From the NCBI GenBank assembly GCA_035702985.1, contig DASSZD010000176.1, forward strand, positions 1 to 26,900: a stretch of DNA of 26,900 nt. The letters are read 5' to 3'. The translations under genes and the position numbers were made by a program. Below are positions 15,385 to 21,425 of this stretch, in pieces (positions within the stretch are counted from its first letter, which is position 1; each line of letters opens with the position of its first letter). A model generated the notes under the pieces. That model made no database searches. It saw only the letters and a program-made list of their open reading frames with translations, and had not been told where the DNA came from. This stretch comes from JAKAXG01 sp035702985 (GTDB taxonomy: Bacteria > Actinomycetota > Acidimicrobiia > Acidimicrobiales > Palsa-688).

Positions 15385-15794
15385 CGGTCCTCGTCGACGC
15401 CGGACCGCTGTACGCCTACGTCGACGCCGACGACGACCACCACCTCGAATCCCTCGAGTTCCTCGAATCTCATCCGGGTCCTCTGGTCGTCCCCGTATTG
15501 GTCGTCACCGAAGTGGCCTACCTGTTGGCCAGCCGTCTCGGCGTTGAAGCCGAGATCCGCTTCCTTGGGGACTTCGCGGCCGGCAATCTGATCACCGAAT
15601 CGGTGGCCGGCGGCGACTGGCTTCGTATCGCCGAACTCGTCGGGCGCTACCGCGACCTGCCACTTGGTACCGTCGACGCCTCGGTGGTGGCCGCGGCCGA
15701 GCGACTCGAGATCACCCAGATCGCAACCCTGGATCACCGCCACTTCACCGTCGTGCGCCCTGCTCACGTCCCTGCCTTCGAGTTGCTCCCATAG
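15381..15794 (+). CDS. PIN-domain toxin (VapC-like), apparent ATA start
   Basis: The PIN domain reads AVLVDAGPLYAYVD at its N-terminus, then VVTEVAYLLASRLG, TVDASVVAAAERL and TLDHRHF. All four acidic residues typical of the magnesium-dependent RNase site are present (Asp in LVDAG, Glu in VTEVA, Asp in TVDAS, Asp in TLDHR). The frame opens at 15369 after a stop and contains no ATG, GTG or TTG before 15498, which lies past the first active-site Asp. The only codon correctly placed is ATA 15381, overlapping the antitoxin TAG and lying 7 nt after GAGG. Either AUA starts translation very weakly or the start was lost by mutation. About 137 residues are expected. Confidence 0.7.
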   Translation: MAVLVDAGPLYAYVDADDDHHLESLEFLESHPGPLVVPVLVVTEVAYLLASRLGVEAEIRFLGDFAAGNLITESVAGGDWLRIAELVGRYRDLPLGTVDASVVAAAERLEITQIATLDHRHFTVVRPAHVPAFELLP

Positions 15795-16056
15795 CCCTAA
15801 ACGTCCCCGAGCGCTATCTCCAACCATCGGCCGCGGTACGCCCCGTCTGTCACCTCTTCGAGGCCGTTGTTCGGTGAGTGACGAACTGGCGGGTCTTGTG
15901 ATGCACGCTCGATCGTATGGCCGACGGCGGCGGTGATGATGCGGGCGCGAGCTTGGCGGCTGGGCCTGTGGGCCGGAGGCAGAACTGTCGCCGCCGCGTG
16001 ACCGGCAGTGGCGCCGCTGGTTGAGGGGGTCCGGGGTCGAGAGTGTCGGTGGAGGC
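15795..16056. other. Intergenic stretch without a recognisable gene
   Basis: About 260 bp between the VapC-like gene and the Clp-N gene. Only short frames are seen; one on + at 15935 reads MMRARAWRLGLWAGG and stops after about 21 codons, with no recognised homology. No hairpin with a T-tract was seen. Confidence 0.4.
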
Positions 16057-16566
16057 TCAGGTCACGGGCGGAACCCCATCCAGTCGGCGCCGGACTTCCG
16101 AGGTGTTCACGTTGAGAGCGTCCAGCAGCACCGCTGCGGGATCCGGCGGTTGGAGAGCGAGGATCTGAGCCAGCACCTGCTGGGCCGTGACCTGCGTCTT
16201 TCGACGCTGCGGCTTGACCGACTCCTCGAGCACCTTCTTGGCCGCTGGCGTCATTCGGAGGCGATCCCTCTTCATTACATCTCTGATCGTGGGCCTGTTC
16301 GGAACGGCCTTCATCGCCAGTGCGGGAACGTCGGCGCCCGACGCCATCCCCAGGGCGCCCAGCGCTTCGTGATCGAGGGACTCAACGGCCTGGCGAGCTT
16401 GCTGCAGGTTCACGCCCAACACGCGTTCGACCGAGGGTTCCTCCAGCAAGGACAGCAGGAGGTGATCAGTGCCCGTTCGGCGATCACCTCGGCGACGAGC
16501 CTCTTCACTGGCTCTCATATAGATAGCCCATGGGTGAAGCACTTCTGGGCCGACAGTTTCGGTCAT
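16057..16566 (-). CDS. Stand-alone Clp N-terminal (Clp R) domain protein
   Basis: The 169-residue protein consists of two Clp-N repeats with no ATPase module. Repeat 1 (about residues 14-65) has AIYMRASEEARRRGDRRTGTDHLLLSLLEEPSVERVLGV. Repeat 2 (about 105-165) has LRMTPAAKKVLEESVKPQRRKTQVTAQQVLAQILAL. In ClpA/ClpC these repeats bind adaptors and substrates; a free copy could compete with or recruit partners for ClpC, or sense a ligand. ATG 16566 overlaps the stop of the HTH gene as ATGA, so the two are a translation-coupled pair. Small HTH plus Clp-N pairs occur in actinobacteria, but their function is largely uncharacterised to my knowledge. Confidence 0.82.
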   Translation of the reverse strand: MTETVGPEVLHPWAIYMRASEEARRRGDRRTGTDHLLLSLLEEPSVERVLGVNLQQARQAVESLDHEALGALGMASGADVPALAMKAVPNRPTIRDVMKRDRLRMTPAAKKVLEESVKPQRRKTQVTAQQVLAQILALQPPDPAAVLLDALNVNTSEVRRRLDGVPPVT

Positions 16567-16775
16567 GACGCCTCCTTGTTGTACTTGGCGTGCACGGATT
16601 GGCGGGTGACGCCCAATGCGTCTCCGATCTGCTGCCACGACCATCCCTGTTCCCGGGCCGCGGCGACGTGCGCGGCTTCGACCCTTTCAGCCAGGCGGTG
16701 CAGCGCCAACGACGCCCGAAGCCCGGTTGCCGGGTCGCCGGACGAGAGGCTCAGGTTGAGATCCTCGACATCCAT
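16563..16775 (-). CDS. Small helix-turn-helix DNA-binding protein
   Basis: The 70-residue protein has a C-terminal helix-turn-helix at about residues 43-66: QGWSWQQIGDALGVTRQSVHAKY, a sigma-region-4/Xre-like recognition unit. The N-terminal half, GLRASLALHRLAERVEAAHVAAARE, is a long helix likely used for dimerisation. ATG 16775 lies 7 nt after the -10 box, giving a leaderless message. Two nearly identical 18-bp palindromes cover its promoter, so it most likely represses itself and the coupled Clp-N gene, which may modulate its stability or activity (inference). Confidence 0.82.
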   Translation of the reverse strand: MDVEDLNLSLSSGDPATGLRASLALHRLAERVEAAHVAAAREQGWSWQQIGDALGVTRQSVHAKYNKEAS

Positions 16776-16778
16776 GTG

Positions 16779-16824
16779 TGTCAGCCTAAACTGACACTTA
16801 CCGACCTGTCAACCTGAACTGACA
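16779..16824 (-). promoter_or_regulatory. Leaderless promoter with two tandem 18-bp operators
   Basis: The sequence TGTCAGCCTAAACTGACA (16779-16796) is repeated as TGTCAACCTGAACTGACA (16807-16824), differing at only two positions; each is an inverted repeat with TGTCA/TGACA ends. On the minus strand -35 TTGACA (16812-16807) lies in the upstream copy and -10 TAGGCT (16788-16783) in the downstream copy, with an 18-nt spacer. The ATG follows 7 nt after the -10. Confidence 0.75.
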
Positions 16825-16894
16825 TCGCCGCCCGTCCGGGTAGTTATAGGTCATGGGCGCTTGTCATGCCGTCAAGGGTCGCAGCGTTGCTGTC

Positions 16895-17275
16895 TCAGCC
16901 GAGAGGCAAGAGTTGGACATCGTATTGAAAGAAGCGTTCGTCGACGCTCACCAGTATCAGGTCCTCCGCACGCGCCTGCGCAATCATCATCCTGTCGAAG
17001 GGATCGGAATGGTGAGCCGGCAACCCACCTGCTGCCACAGCGTGTGAGGCTGTGATGTTCAGAGTCCCGAAGTCGTTGGTGGTGAGCACCTCCAGCAAAT
17101 CGTCCGGCGCTTCGAGTGTTCCGACGGCCTGCTTGATGGCGATCTCCCATACCGCCGCCGCTGAGACCGTGACCTCGTTGTCGGGTGAGGAGATCGCTAC
17201 CCGGGCTGCCGCTGGCAGCAGCGGGTCGTCCGAGAGCCACCACAACAGGATGTGCGTGTCCAGCAGCAGGCTCAC
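16895..17275 (-). CDS. PIN-domain toxin (VapC family)
   Basis: The 126-residue protein is an intact PIN nuclease beginning MSLLLDTHILLWWLSDDP, typical of VapC-type toxins paired with Phd-like antitoxins. The active-site acids are Asp6, Glu44 (AVWEIAIK), Asp94 (DPFDRMMIAQA) and Asp112 (SVDERF). Such toxins cut tRNA or rRNA and stop growth until neutralised. GTG 17275 overlaps the antitoxin stop as GTGA, so translation is coupled. The product is complete, and unlike the first pair in this window it has a normal start codon. Confidence 0.88.
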   Translation of the reverse strand: MSLLLDTHILLWWLSDDPLLPAAARVAISSPDNEVTVSAAAVWEIAIKQAVGTLEAPDDLLEVLTTNDFGTLNITASHAVAAGGLPAHHSDPFDRMMIAQARAEDLILVSVDERFFQYDVQLLPLG

Positions 17276-17511
17276 GGACGCTCACCGCGAAACGCGGCAG
17301 CGAGTTCCTCCGGCAGTTGGTCGAAGTTGTCGCGCATATGAACCCGTCCCGCCCATTGGCCAGGACGTCGTGGAGCTCGTGGACGCGGCGGAACTATGCG
17401 GGCCACCACTTGGCCGGCCCGGGCGATCTCGACCTCGTCGGTCTCGCCGGACTCAACGGCCGCGACGAGCTTCGAAAGGTGGGTCTTGGCATCGTGCATG
17501 TTGACCCGCAT
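17272..17511 (-). CDS. Phd/YefM-type antitoxin
   Basis: The 79-residue protein begins MRVNMHDAKTHLSKLVAAVESGETDEVEIARAGQVVARIVP, the Phd/YefM fold that binds operator DNA. The C-terminus, FDQLPEELAAAFRGERP, would cap the toxin. ATG 17511 lies 9 nt after a clear -10 box without a ribosome site, so it is probably leaderless; Met5 is an alternative. It overlaps the toxin start. Confidence 0.85.
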   Translation of the reverse strand: MRVNMHDAKTHLSKLVAAVESGETDEVEIARAGQVVARIVPPRPRAPRRPGQWAGRVHMRDNFDQLPEELAAAFRGERP

Positions 17512-17520
17512 ATCGAACCA

Positions 17521-17550
17521 ATATTAGCTAAGTTAGCTAGATACCGTCAA
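17521..17550 (-). promoter_or_regulatory. Promoter and palindromic operator of the Phd/VapC pair
   Basis: On the minus strand: -35 TTGACG (17550-17545), 18-nt spacer, -10 TAATAT (17526-17521). The perfect palindrome TAGCTAA-C-TTAGCTA (17539-17525) fills the downstream half of the spacer and touches the -10. It is the most AT-rich short stretch nearby and fits the autoregulation expected for this antitoxin class. Confidence 0.7.
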
Positions 17551-17725
17551 GGTGGTCCCCAGAGGTCACCGATAAGTGTCCCAGGATCGTCTCGGGCGAC
17601 GCTCTGAATTTCCTCCGCGCTTGCTCACCGGCTTGGGGCGATGCAGGTACCGCTGAAGGCTGCTCTGGGTCCCGATCGGCGGCACGCGGTGGGGCGTGCC
17701 TAAGTCCGCGCCGCCGAGAGAGACT

Positions 17726-19090
17726 TCACGGAGCCTCGGTAGCCAGCAAGGGAACGAGGACCTGAGCGTTGGGGGTTCCCCATCCGGTGACAGGGTCCCA
17801 GCCGGGGCGGGCGGGATAGCCGGCGATCGTGGCCGGCCCGGATGCGGTGGTGACAGTCATGGTGTTGTTGCCGGTGGTGATGTCGTGGAATGCCCGGTGA
17901 TACTGGGAGCCGGTCGCGATTCGGTAGATGGCGGGGTTGACGAGGCCGAGCGGGTGGCCTGCTTGCTGGTCGGCCAGGGCGATCAGCCCGGCCCAGAGCG
18001 GCGCGGACGCGCTGGTGCCGCCAGCACCGGTGAGCATGTAGGTTCGGTCGGGCCCTGTGCGTGCGACGGCCATGCCGGAGTACGGCGAGGCGTCCGCCGC
18101 GACGTCGGGGACCCCGCGGGTGGCGGTGATGCCGGGCACGCCGTCTTGATAAGAAGGTTTGGCGAATAGATGGCTGAACCCGCCGCCTGACGCTGCCGGC
18201 TCGCCTCCGGTCGCTCCGGCTGGGCTGTTCCATGCCGCTTCGCTGATGTAGGCGCCGGTGGCGGAGTCCGCCTTCAGGCCGGTGCCACCCACCGACAGCA
18301 CCAGTGGATCAGACGCAGGCAGGCTGACCTCCTTGACCGGAGGTGTGATCGAGCCCTTACCCAAAACACCGTCGTCCCCGGACGCAGCGATGACGGTGAC
18401 GTGTTTGCTCGCGGCGTACTCGAGGGCCGAGTGAACGGCGGCGACCTGCGCCGAGGAGAACAAGTGCTCACCGAAGCTGACGCTGAAGGAGATCACGCTC
18501 TCGTTGCTGGCAGCGAGGCGGACCAATGTGGAGAACTCTCCTGCTGCCTCGGCGGGGTTGGCCAACACCGTCGGATCGACCAGAAGCTCGTCGATGTTGG
18601 CCCCCGGAGCGACTGCGTGAACCAGCTCGGTGTCTTGTACCTCTTCCAATCTGGCCGACCACGGCGAAGCAGACGGTCCGGCCAGGTCGGTGATGACCTG
18701 GATCTGTGCCTTGGGAAGCCCGAACCGGCTGTCGAAGTCGGCCATGTCCTGGCGTATGTCGGTGACCGCCGGGGGCCGCGTCGACCCGGTCTGGGCGATC
18801 TCAGGAAGCACAACCGTGACGCCGCGACCGCTGGTCCCACGATCCAACAGCGCTGCGATGCCGTAGGCGTCTCGGATGACCTGGGGCGTGTAGCAGCCCG
18901 GTGCATGTATCAGGCAGTCCGCCGACAGGCCGGGCAGTCGAGCGGGAGTCCCGCTGCCGCTTGAAGCACCACCGGCCGCGGAGGCGTGCCCGCAGTTGCT
19001 CACTGCCGCGGCCAGGGCCACGGCCGCCATCAAGGCAGCGAAGCGCCGGCCGCGACGTTTCGACTCCGAACTCGCTGGGAGCTGTCGCAC
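17726..19090 (-). CDS. Secreted S53 (sedolisin/kumamolisin-type) serine-carboxyl peptidase without propeptide
   Basis: The 454-residue protein has a basic, hydrophobic N-terminal export signal (about residues 12-35), then a catalytic domain starting at YTPQVIRDAYGI. The Ser-Glu-Asp machinery fits Glu149 and Asp153 (LEEVQD), the oxyanion Asp239 (ASGDDG) and nucleophile Ser360 in GGTSASAPLWAGL. The C-terminal FHDITTGNN and DPVTGWGTPNA match the calcium-binding end of the family. Sedolisins normally carry a propeptide of roughly 150-200 residues that holds the enzyme inactive; here the catalytic domain follows the signal after only about 30 residues. GTG 19090 is preceded by GGAGG. Neighbours give no hint of a target. 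Confidence 0.88.
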   Translation of the reverse strand: MRQLPASSESKRRGRRFAALMAAVALAAAVSNCGHASAAGGASSGSGTPARLPGLSADCLIHAPGCYTPQVIRDAYGIAALLDRGTSGRGVTVVLPEIAQTGSTRPPAVTDIRQDMADFDSRFGLPKAQIQVITDLAGPSASPWSARLEEVQDTELVHAVAPGANIDELLVDPTVLANPAEAAGEFSTLVRLAASNESVISFSVSFGEHLFSSAQVAAVHSALEYAASKHVTVIAASGDDGVLGKGSITPPVKEVSLPASDPLVLSVGGTGLKADSATGAYISEAAWNSPAGATGGEPAASGGGFSHLFAKPSYQDGVPGITATRGVPDVAADASPYSGMAVARTGPDRTYMLTGAGGTSASAPLWAGLIALADQQAGHPLGLVNPAIYRIATGSQYHRAFHDITTGNNTMTVTTASGPATIAGYPARPGWDPVTGWGTPNAQVLVPLLATEAP

Positions 19091-19108
19091 TATGCCTCCA
19101 GAGTCACC

Positions 19109-19345
19109 TTAGGTGCTGGAAGTGAAAGGTCGCCTCCAGTCGAGCAGGTCAGCGCGCTTTTCCTCTGTTGGGGTGTAGTCACCGTGCAGGACCGGGTCGC
19201 TGTCCAGGATCACTCCAGCTACGGCGCCGTGACGCCTCCCGTCGAGTGGCAGCTCCCAGCGGTCGTGGCGTCCCAGGTTGACCTCGAGTCGGGCCCGTAG
19301 CTGCTGGCTGCAGGCCACCGGCTCCGGGACATGGTCACCGGGCAT
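19109..19345 (-). CDS. Hypothetical short frame, possibly a gene remnant
   Basis: A 78-codon frame from ATG 19345 encodes MPGDHVPEPVACSQQLRARL and later GVILDSDPVLHGDYTPTEEK. I recognise no family. It lies upstream of the peptidase on the same strand, next to decayed genes, and has no clear ribosome site. It may be the tail of a lost gene or a chance frame. Confidence 0.25.
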   Translation of the reverse strand: MPGDHVPEPVACSQQLRARLEVNLGRHDRWELPLDGRRHGAVAGVILDSDPVLHGDYTPTEEKRADLLDWRRPFTSST

Positions 19346-19498
19346 GACCCCGGTACCGACCTCTCTGTCCTCCGGCCCGGTCGCCGGCTGGCGGGCAGGC
19401 TATCGCACGGCGAACTGGCGGCCGGTAGTCGAGCGCGTCGGGCCAGCCCCCGGCGCTCAGTGGCTTCCGACCGGGCACATCATGCGGCTGACCATTGG
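19346..19498. other. Non-coding gap
   Basis: No gene, hairpin or repeat could be recognised here; it separates the short unknown frame from the HNH remnant. Confidence 0.3.
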
Positions 19499-19699
19499 CT
19501 AGGTGGATCCGATGCAGCTTCCGTCGGGCCGGTAGAACCGCACCGCGCCCTCCGGGGCCACCTTCGACCCGGTATCCGGCGTGGAGCATCCGGTGGGCGC
19601 GGCGGCATTCGCAGATGCCGTTGGACACGTCGGTGGGCCCGTCGGCTTCCCACCATTGCAGGTGGTGGATGTCGTAGTGGGTGGAAGATTTTGGGTGTC
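19499..19699 (-). pseudogene. Remnant of an HNH endonuclease (DUF222/13E12-type C-terminus)
   Basis: The minus strand encodes HYDIHHLQWWEADGPTDVSN, then CRRAHRMLHAGYRVEGG, which fits the HNH motif and tail of 13E12-repeat proteins (HHxxxWxxGGPTDxxN, CxxHHRxxH). The second motif has Ala-His in place of His-His. After YRVEGG the expected PEGAVRFYRPDGSCIGST continues only in another frame, so a frameshift is present, and a TAG follows. The several-hundred-residue N-terminal DUF222 part is absent. Confidence 0.65.
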
Positions 19700-19705
19700 G
19701 TCGTG

Positions 19706-19783
19706 TCAGATGCTGAGGAGGGACTCGAGGCAGTGCTGGTCCACGCCGCGACAGTAGTAGGAGGTCAGGTCTCCGATCTCCAT
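19706..19783 (-). pseudogene. Possible 5' fragment of a SnoaL-like gene
   Basis: MEIGDLTSYYCRGVDQHCLE resembles the start of SnoaL-like/NTF2 proteins (I..L..RYCRGIDRxD). It ends at a stop after 25 codons, where the rest of the fold should follow. It abuts the HNH remnant, as if two decayed genes were joined. The call rests on a short match. Confidence 0.35.
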
Positions 19784-19953
19784 CCGGCTAGCCAGAGTGG
19801 CGGTACCTCTGGCCGGCCCCGACTCGCCAAGGGGCTCGGACCCCGCTGTTGATTCCCGCAACCGCTTCCAACCGCTCACAGCCCCCCTTACCGCGGCCCT
19901 GGTCACCCCGGGCGGGGCGGGCAGCCGTTGTGACAATCAACAGGACCCCCGGC

Positions 19954-19987
19954 GGCGGCGCTTGTCGCGCCGGCGGCGCCGCCTTTT
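19954..19987 (+). terminator. Hairpin with T-tract upstream of the Liv operon
   Basis: GGCGGCGC (19954-19961) pairs with GCGCCGCC (19976-19983), followed by TTTT (19984-19987). An alternative inner stem CGGCGC/GCGCCG with a TTGTC loop could form instead. It lies about 55 nt before the receptor gene, so it could be a terminator for upstream transcription or an attenuator in the leader. Confidence 0.4.
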
Positions 19988-20042
19988 ACTGGCACCGCAC
20001 AACGCCTGGGTGGACGCTCGGGCGCGGACAGGGGGGTACTCG

Positions 20043-21341
20043 ATGAACAGCACAGATCGGTCTCCGAGCGCCAGACGGTGGAGGCGCTCGATCGCCGCCA
20101 CCCTCGCCGTGGCCGCCATGGTGGCTGCCGGCTGCGGCAGCTCGAAGTCCACCAAGGCGACGCCCCCGGGCGGCACCACGTCCGGGACGGCGGCCCAGGC
20201 GGCGTCGGGCAGCAAGGCGCCCATCGTCATCGCCGGCCTGCAGGGCACGGCCGCCCAGGGCGGCCAGGACTTCATAGAGGGGATGCTGATCGCCGAGAAG
20301 CAGATCAACTCCAGCGGGGGTATCGACGGCCGCCAGGTGAAGGTCAACGTCATCCAGACCCAGGGCACCTCTGAAGGCGCTGTCGCCGCCTACCAGCAGG
20401 CGGCCCAGGACTCCAGCACCATCGGGGCGTTCCTGGGTGCCACCGGCGGCATCGCCATCCGGGCCCAGAGCGACCTGGTGAAGCTGCCGGTGATCCTGGC
20501 CAACGGCACCGACAGCGACGTGTTCCCGGTGAAGAAGTACGTCTTCGCCAATGACCAGGGCCACGAGAACAGCACCGCCTCGCTGCGCTACGCGGTGACC
20601 ACCCTGCACGCCAAGACGGTGGCCGTCCTGCACTACAACACCGATTTCTCCGAGCAGATCGCCGGTTATGTCCAGGCCGGGTGCAAGGAGTTGGGCTGCA
20701 CCGTCACCGACATCGAGGCGGCCGGCGCCACCGACTCGCAGCAGCAGCTGATCCCGCTGCTGCAGAAGATGAAGAACAGCAATCCCGACGTCTACTACAT
20801 CGAGTCGGTCAACCCGAACGGCATGGCCGCCGCCCAGCAACTCGGGATGTTCTCCAAGCCGGTCATCGCCGAGCAGTGGCTCACCGTCCCGGCCATCCAG
20901 CAGGCGTGCGCCACCAACTGCGACGGGGTGGTCTTCGGGGGTCACAAGTGCACCGACCCGTCGCTCCTGCCGAGCTCCGACCCGTATGTGAAGCTCTGCA
21001 ACGACTACATCAACCTCTTCCAGCAGTCGTATCCCGGCCAGCCGTTCGCCCTGTTCAGCATCTACGGATACGCCGCCGTGCACACCCTGGCCGAGGCGGC
21101 CCGCCGGACGCTGAGCAGCGGTCACGCCCTGACCCGGGACGCCGTCGTCACCCAGCTCGAGGGCTTCCATGGCGACTTCCAGACCCTGCTCGGGAACCTG
21201 AAGACCTCGTCGAGCAACCACCTCCTCACCGGCAAGTTCCAGGAGGCCTACGTGCTCTACACCATCAAAGCGGCGAGCAACGGCAAGGCGACCTGGGCGC
21301 TGGCTCCCAACAGCGATCCAGAGGTCGGGGCCGTCGGGTGA
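20043..21341 (+). CDS. Liv-type ABC transporter substrate-binding lipoprotein
   Basis: The 432-residue protein begins with a basic signal and the lipobox VAAG-Cys31, so it is an anchored extracellular receptor. The mature part is a type I periplasmic-binding fold of the leucine/isoleucine/valine group: IVIAGLQGTAAQGGQDFIEGMLIAEKQINSSGGIDGR at the start, TIGAFLGATGGIAIRAQSD, and KTVAVLHYNTDFSEQIAGYV in the middle. ATG 20043 follows a GGGGGG ribosome site; the frame extends upstream without a better start. It heads an operon with the fused permease/ATPase. In actinobacteria such receptors also bind aromatic acids, amides or short acyl compounds, and the following LLM and acyl-CoA synthetase genes fit a non-amino-acid ligand (inference). 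Confidence 0.9.
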   Translation: MNSTDRSPSARRWRRSIAATLAVAAMVAAGCGSSKSTKATPPGGTTSGTAAQAASGSKAPIVIAGLQGTAAQGGQDFIEGMLIAEKQINSSGGIDGRQVKVNVIQTQGTSEGAVAAYQQAAQDSSTIGAFLGATGGIAIRAQSDLVKLPVILANGTDSDVFPVKKYVFANDQGHENSTASLRYAVTTLHAKTVAVLHYNTDFSEQIAGYVQAGCKELGCTVTDIEAAGATDSQQQLIPLLQKMKNSNPDVYYIESVNPNGMAAAQQLGMFSKPVIAEQWLTVPAIQQACATNCDGVVFGGHKCTDPSLLPSSDPYVKLCNDYINLFQQSYPGQPFALFSIYGYAAVHTLAEAARRTLSSGHALTRDAVVTQLEGFHGDFQTLLGNLKTSSSNHLLTGKFQEAYVLYTIKAASNGKATWALAPNSDPEVGAVG

Positions 21342-21352
21342 TCGGGTCCGGG

Positions 21353-21397
21353 ACCCCCCACCCGGAGGCGGGGGTGGCGCCGGCTGCGGTCGGCGCC
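21353..21397 (+). promoter_or_regulatory. Two hairpins between the receptor and permease genes
   Basis: ACCCCC (21353-21358) pairs with GGGGGT (21370-21375), and GGCGCCG (21376-21382) with CGGCGCC (21391-21397). No T-tract follows. Stable stems at this place could protect the receptor mRNA and reduce read-through, giving more receptor than membrane subunits. Confidence 0.4.
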
Positions 21398-21425
21398 GCC
21401 CCGCCACTCTCCTGAGAGGACACCG

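Noticed and set aside
16853..17055. Two 64-codon + frames opposite the PIN toxin
   Set aside because: They lie antisense to a gene with a complete PIN active site and show no domain of their own.
19849..20046. 65-codon + frame whose stop overlaps the receptor ATG
   Set aside because: The overlap looks like coupling, but the sequence is Arg/Pro/Gly-rich, spans the terminator-like hairpin, and the receptor has its own ribosome site.
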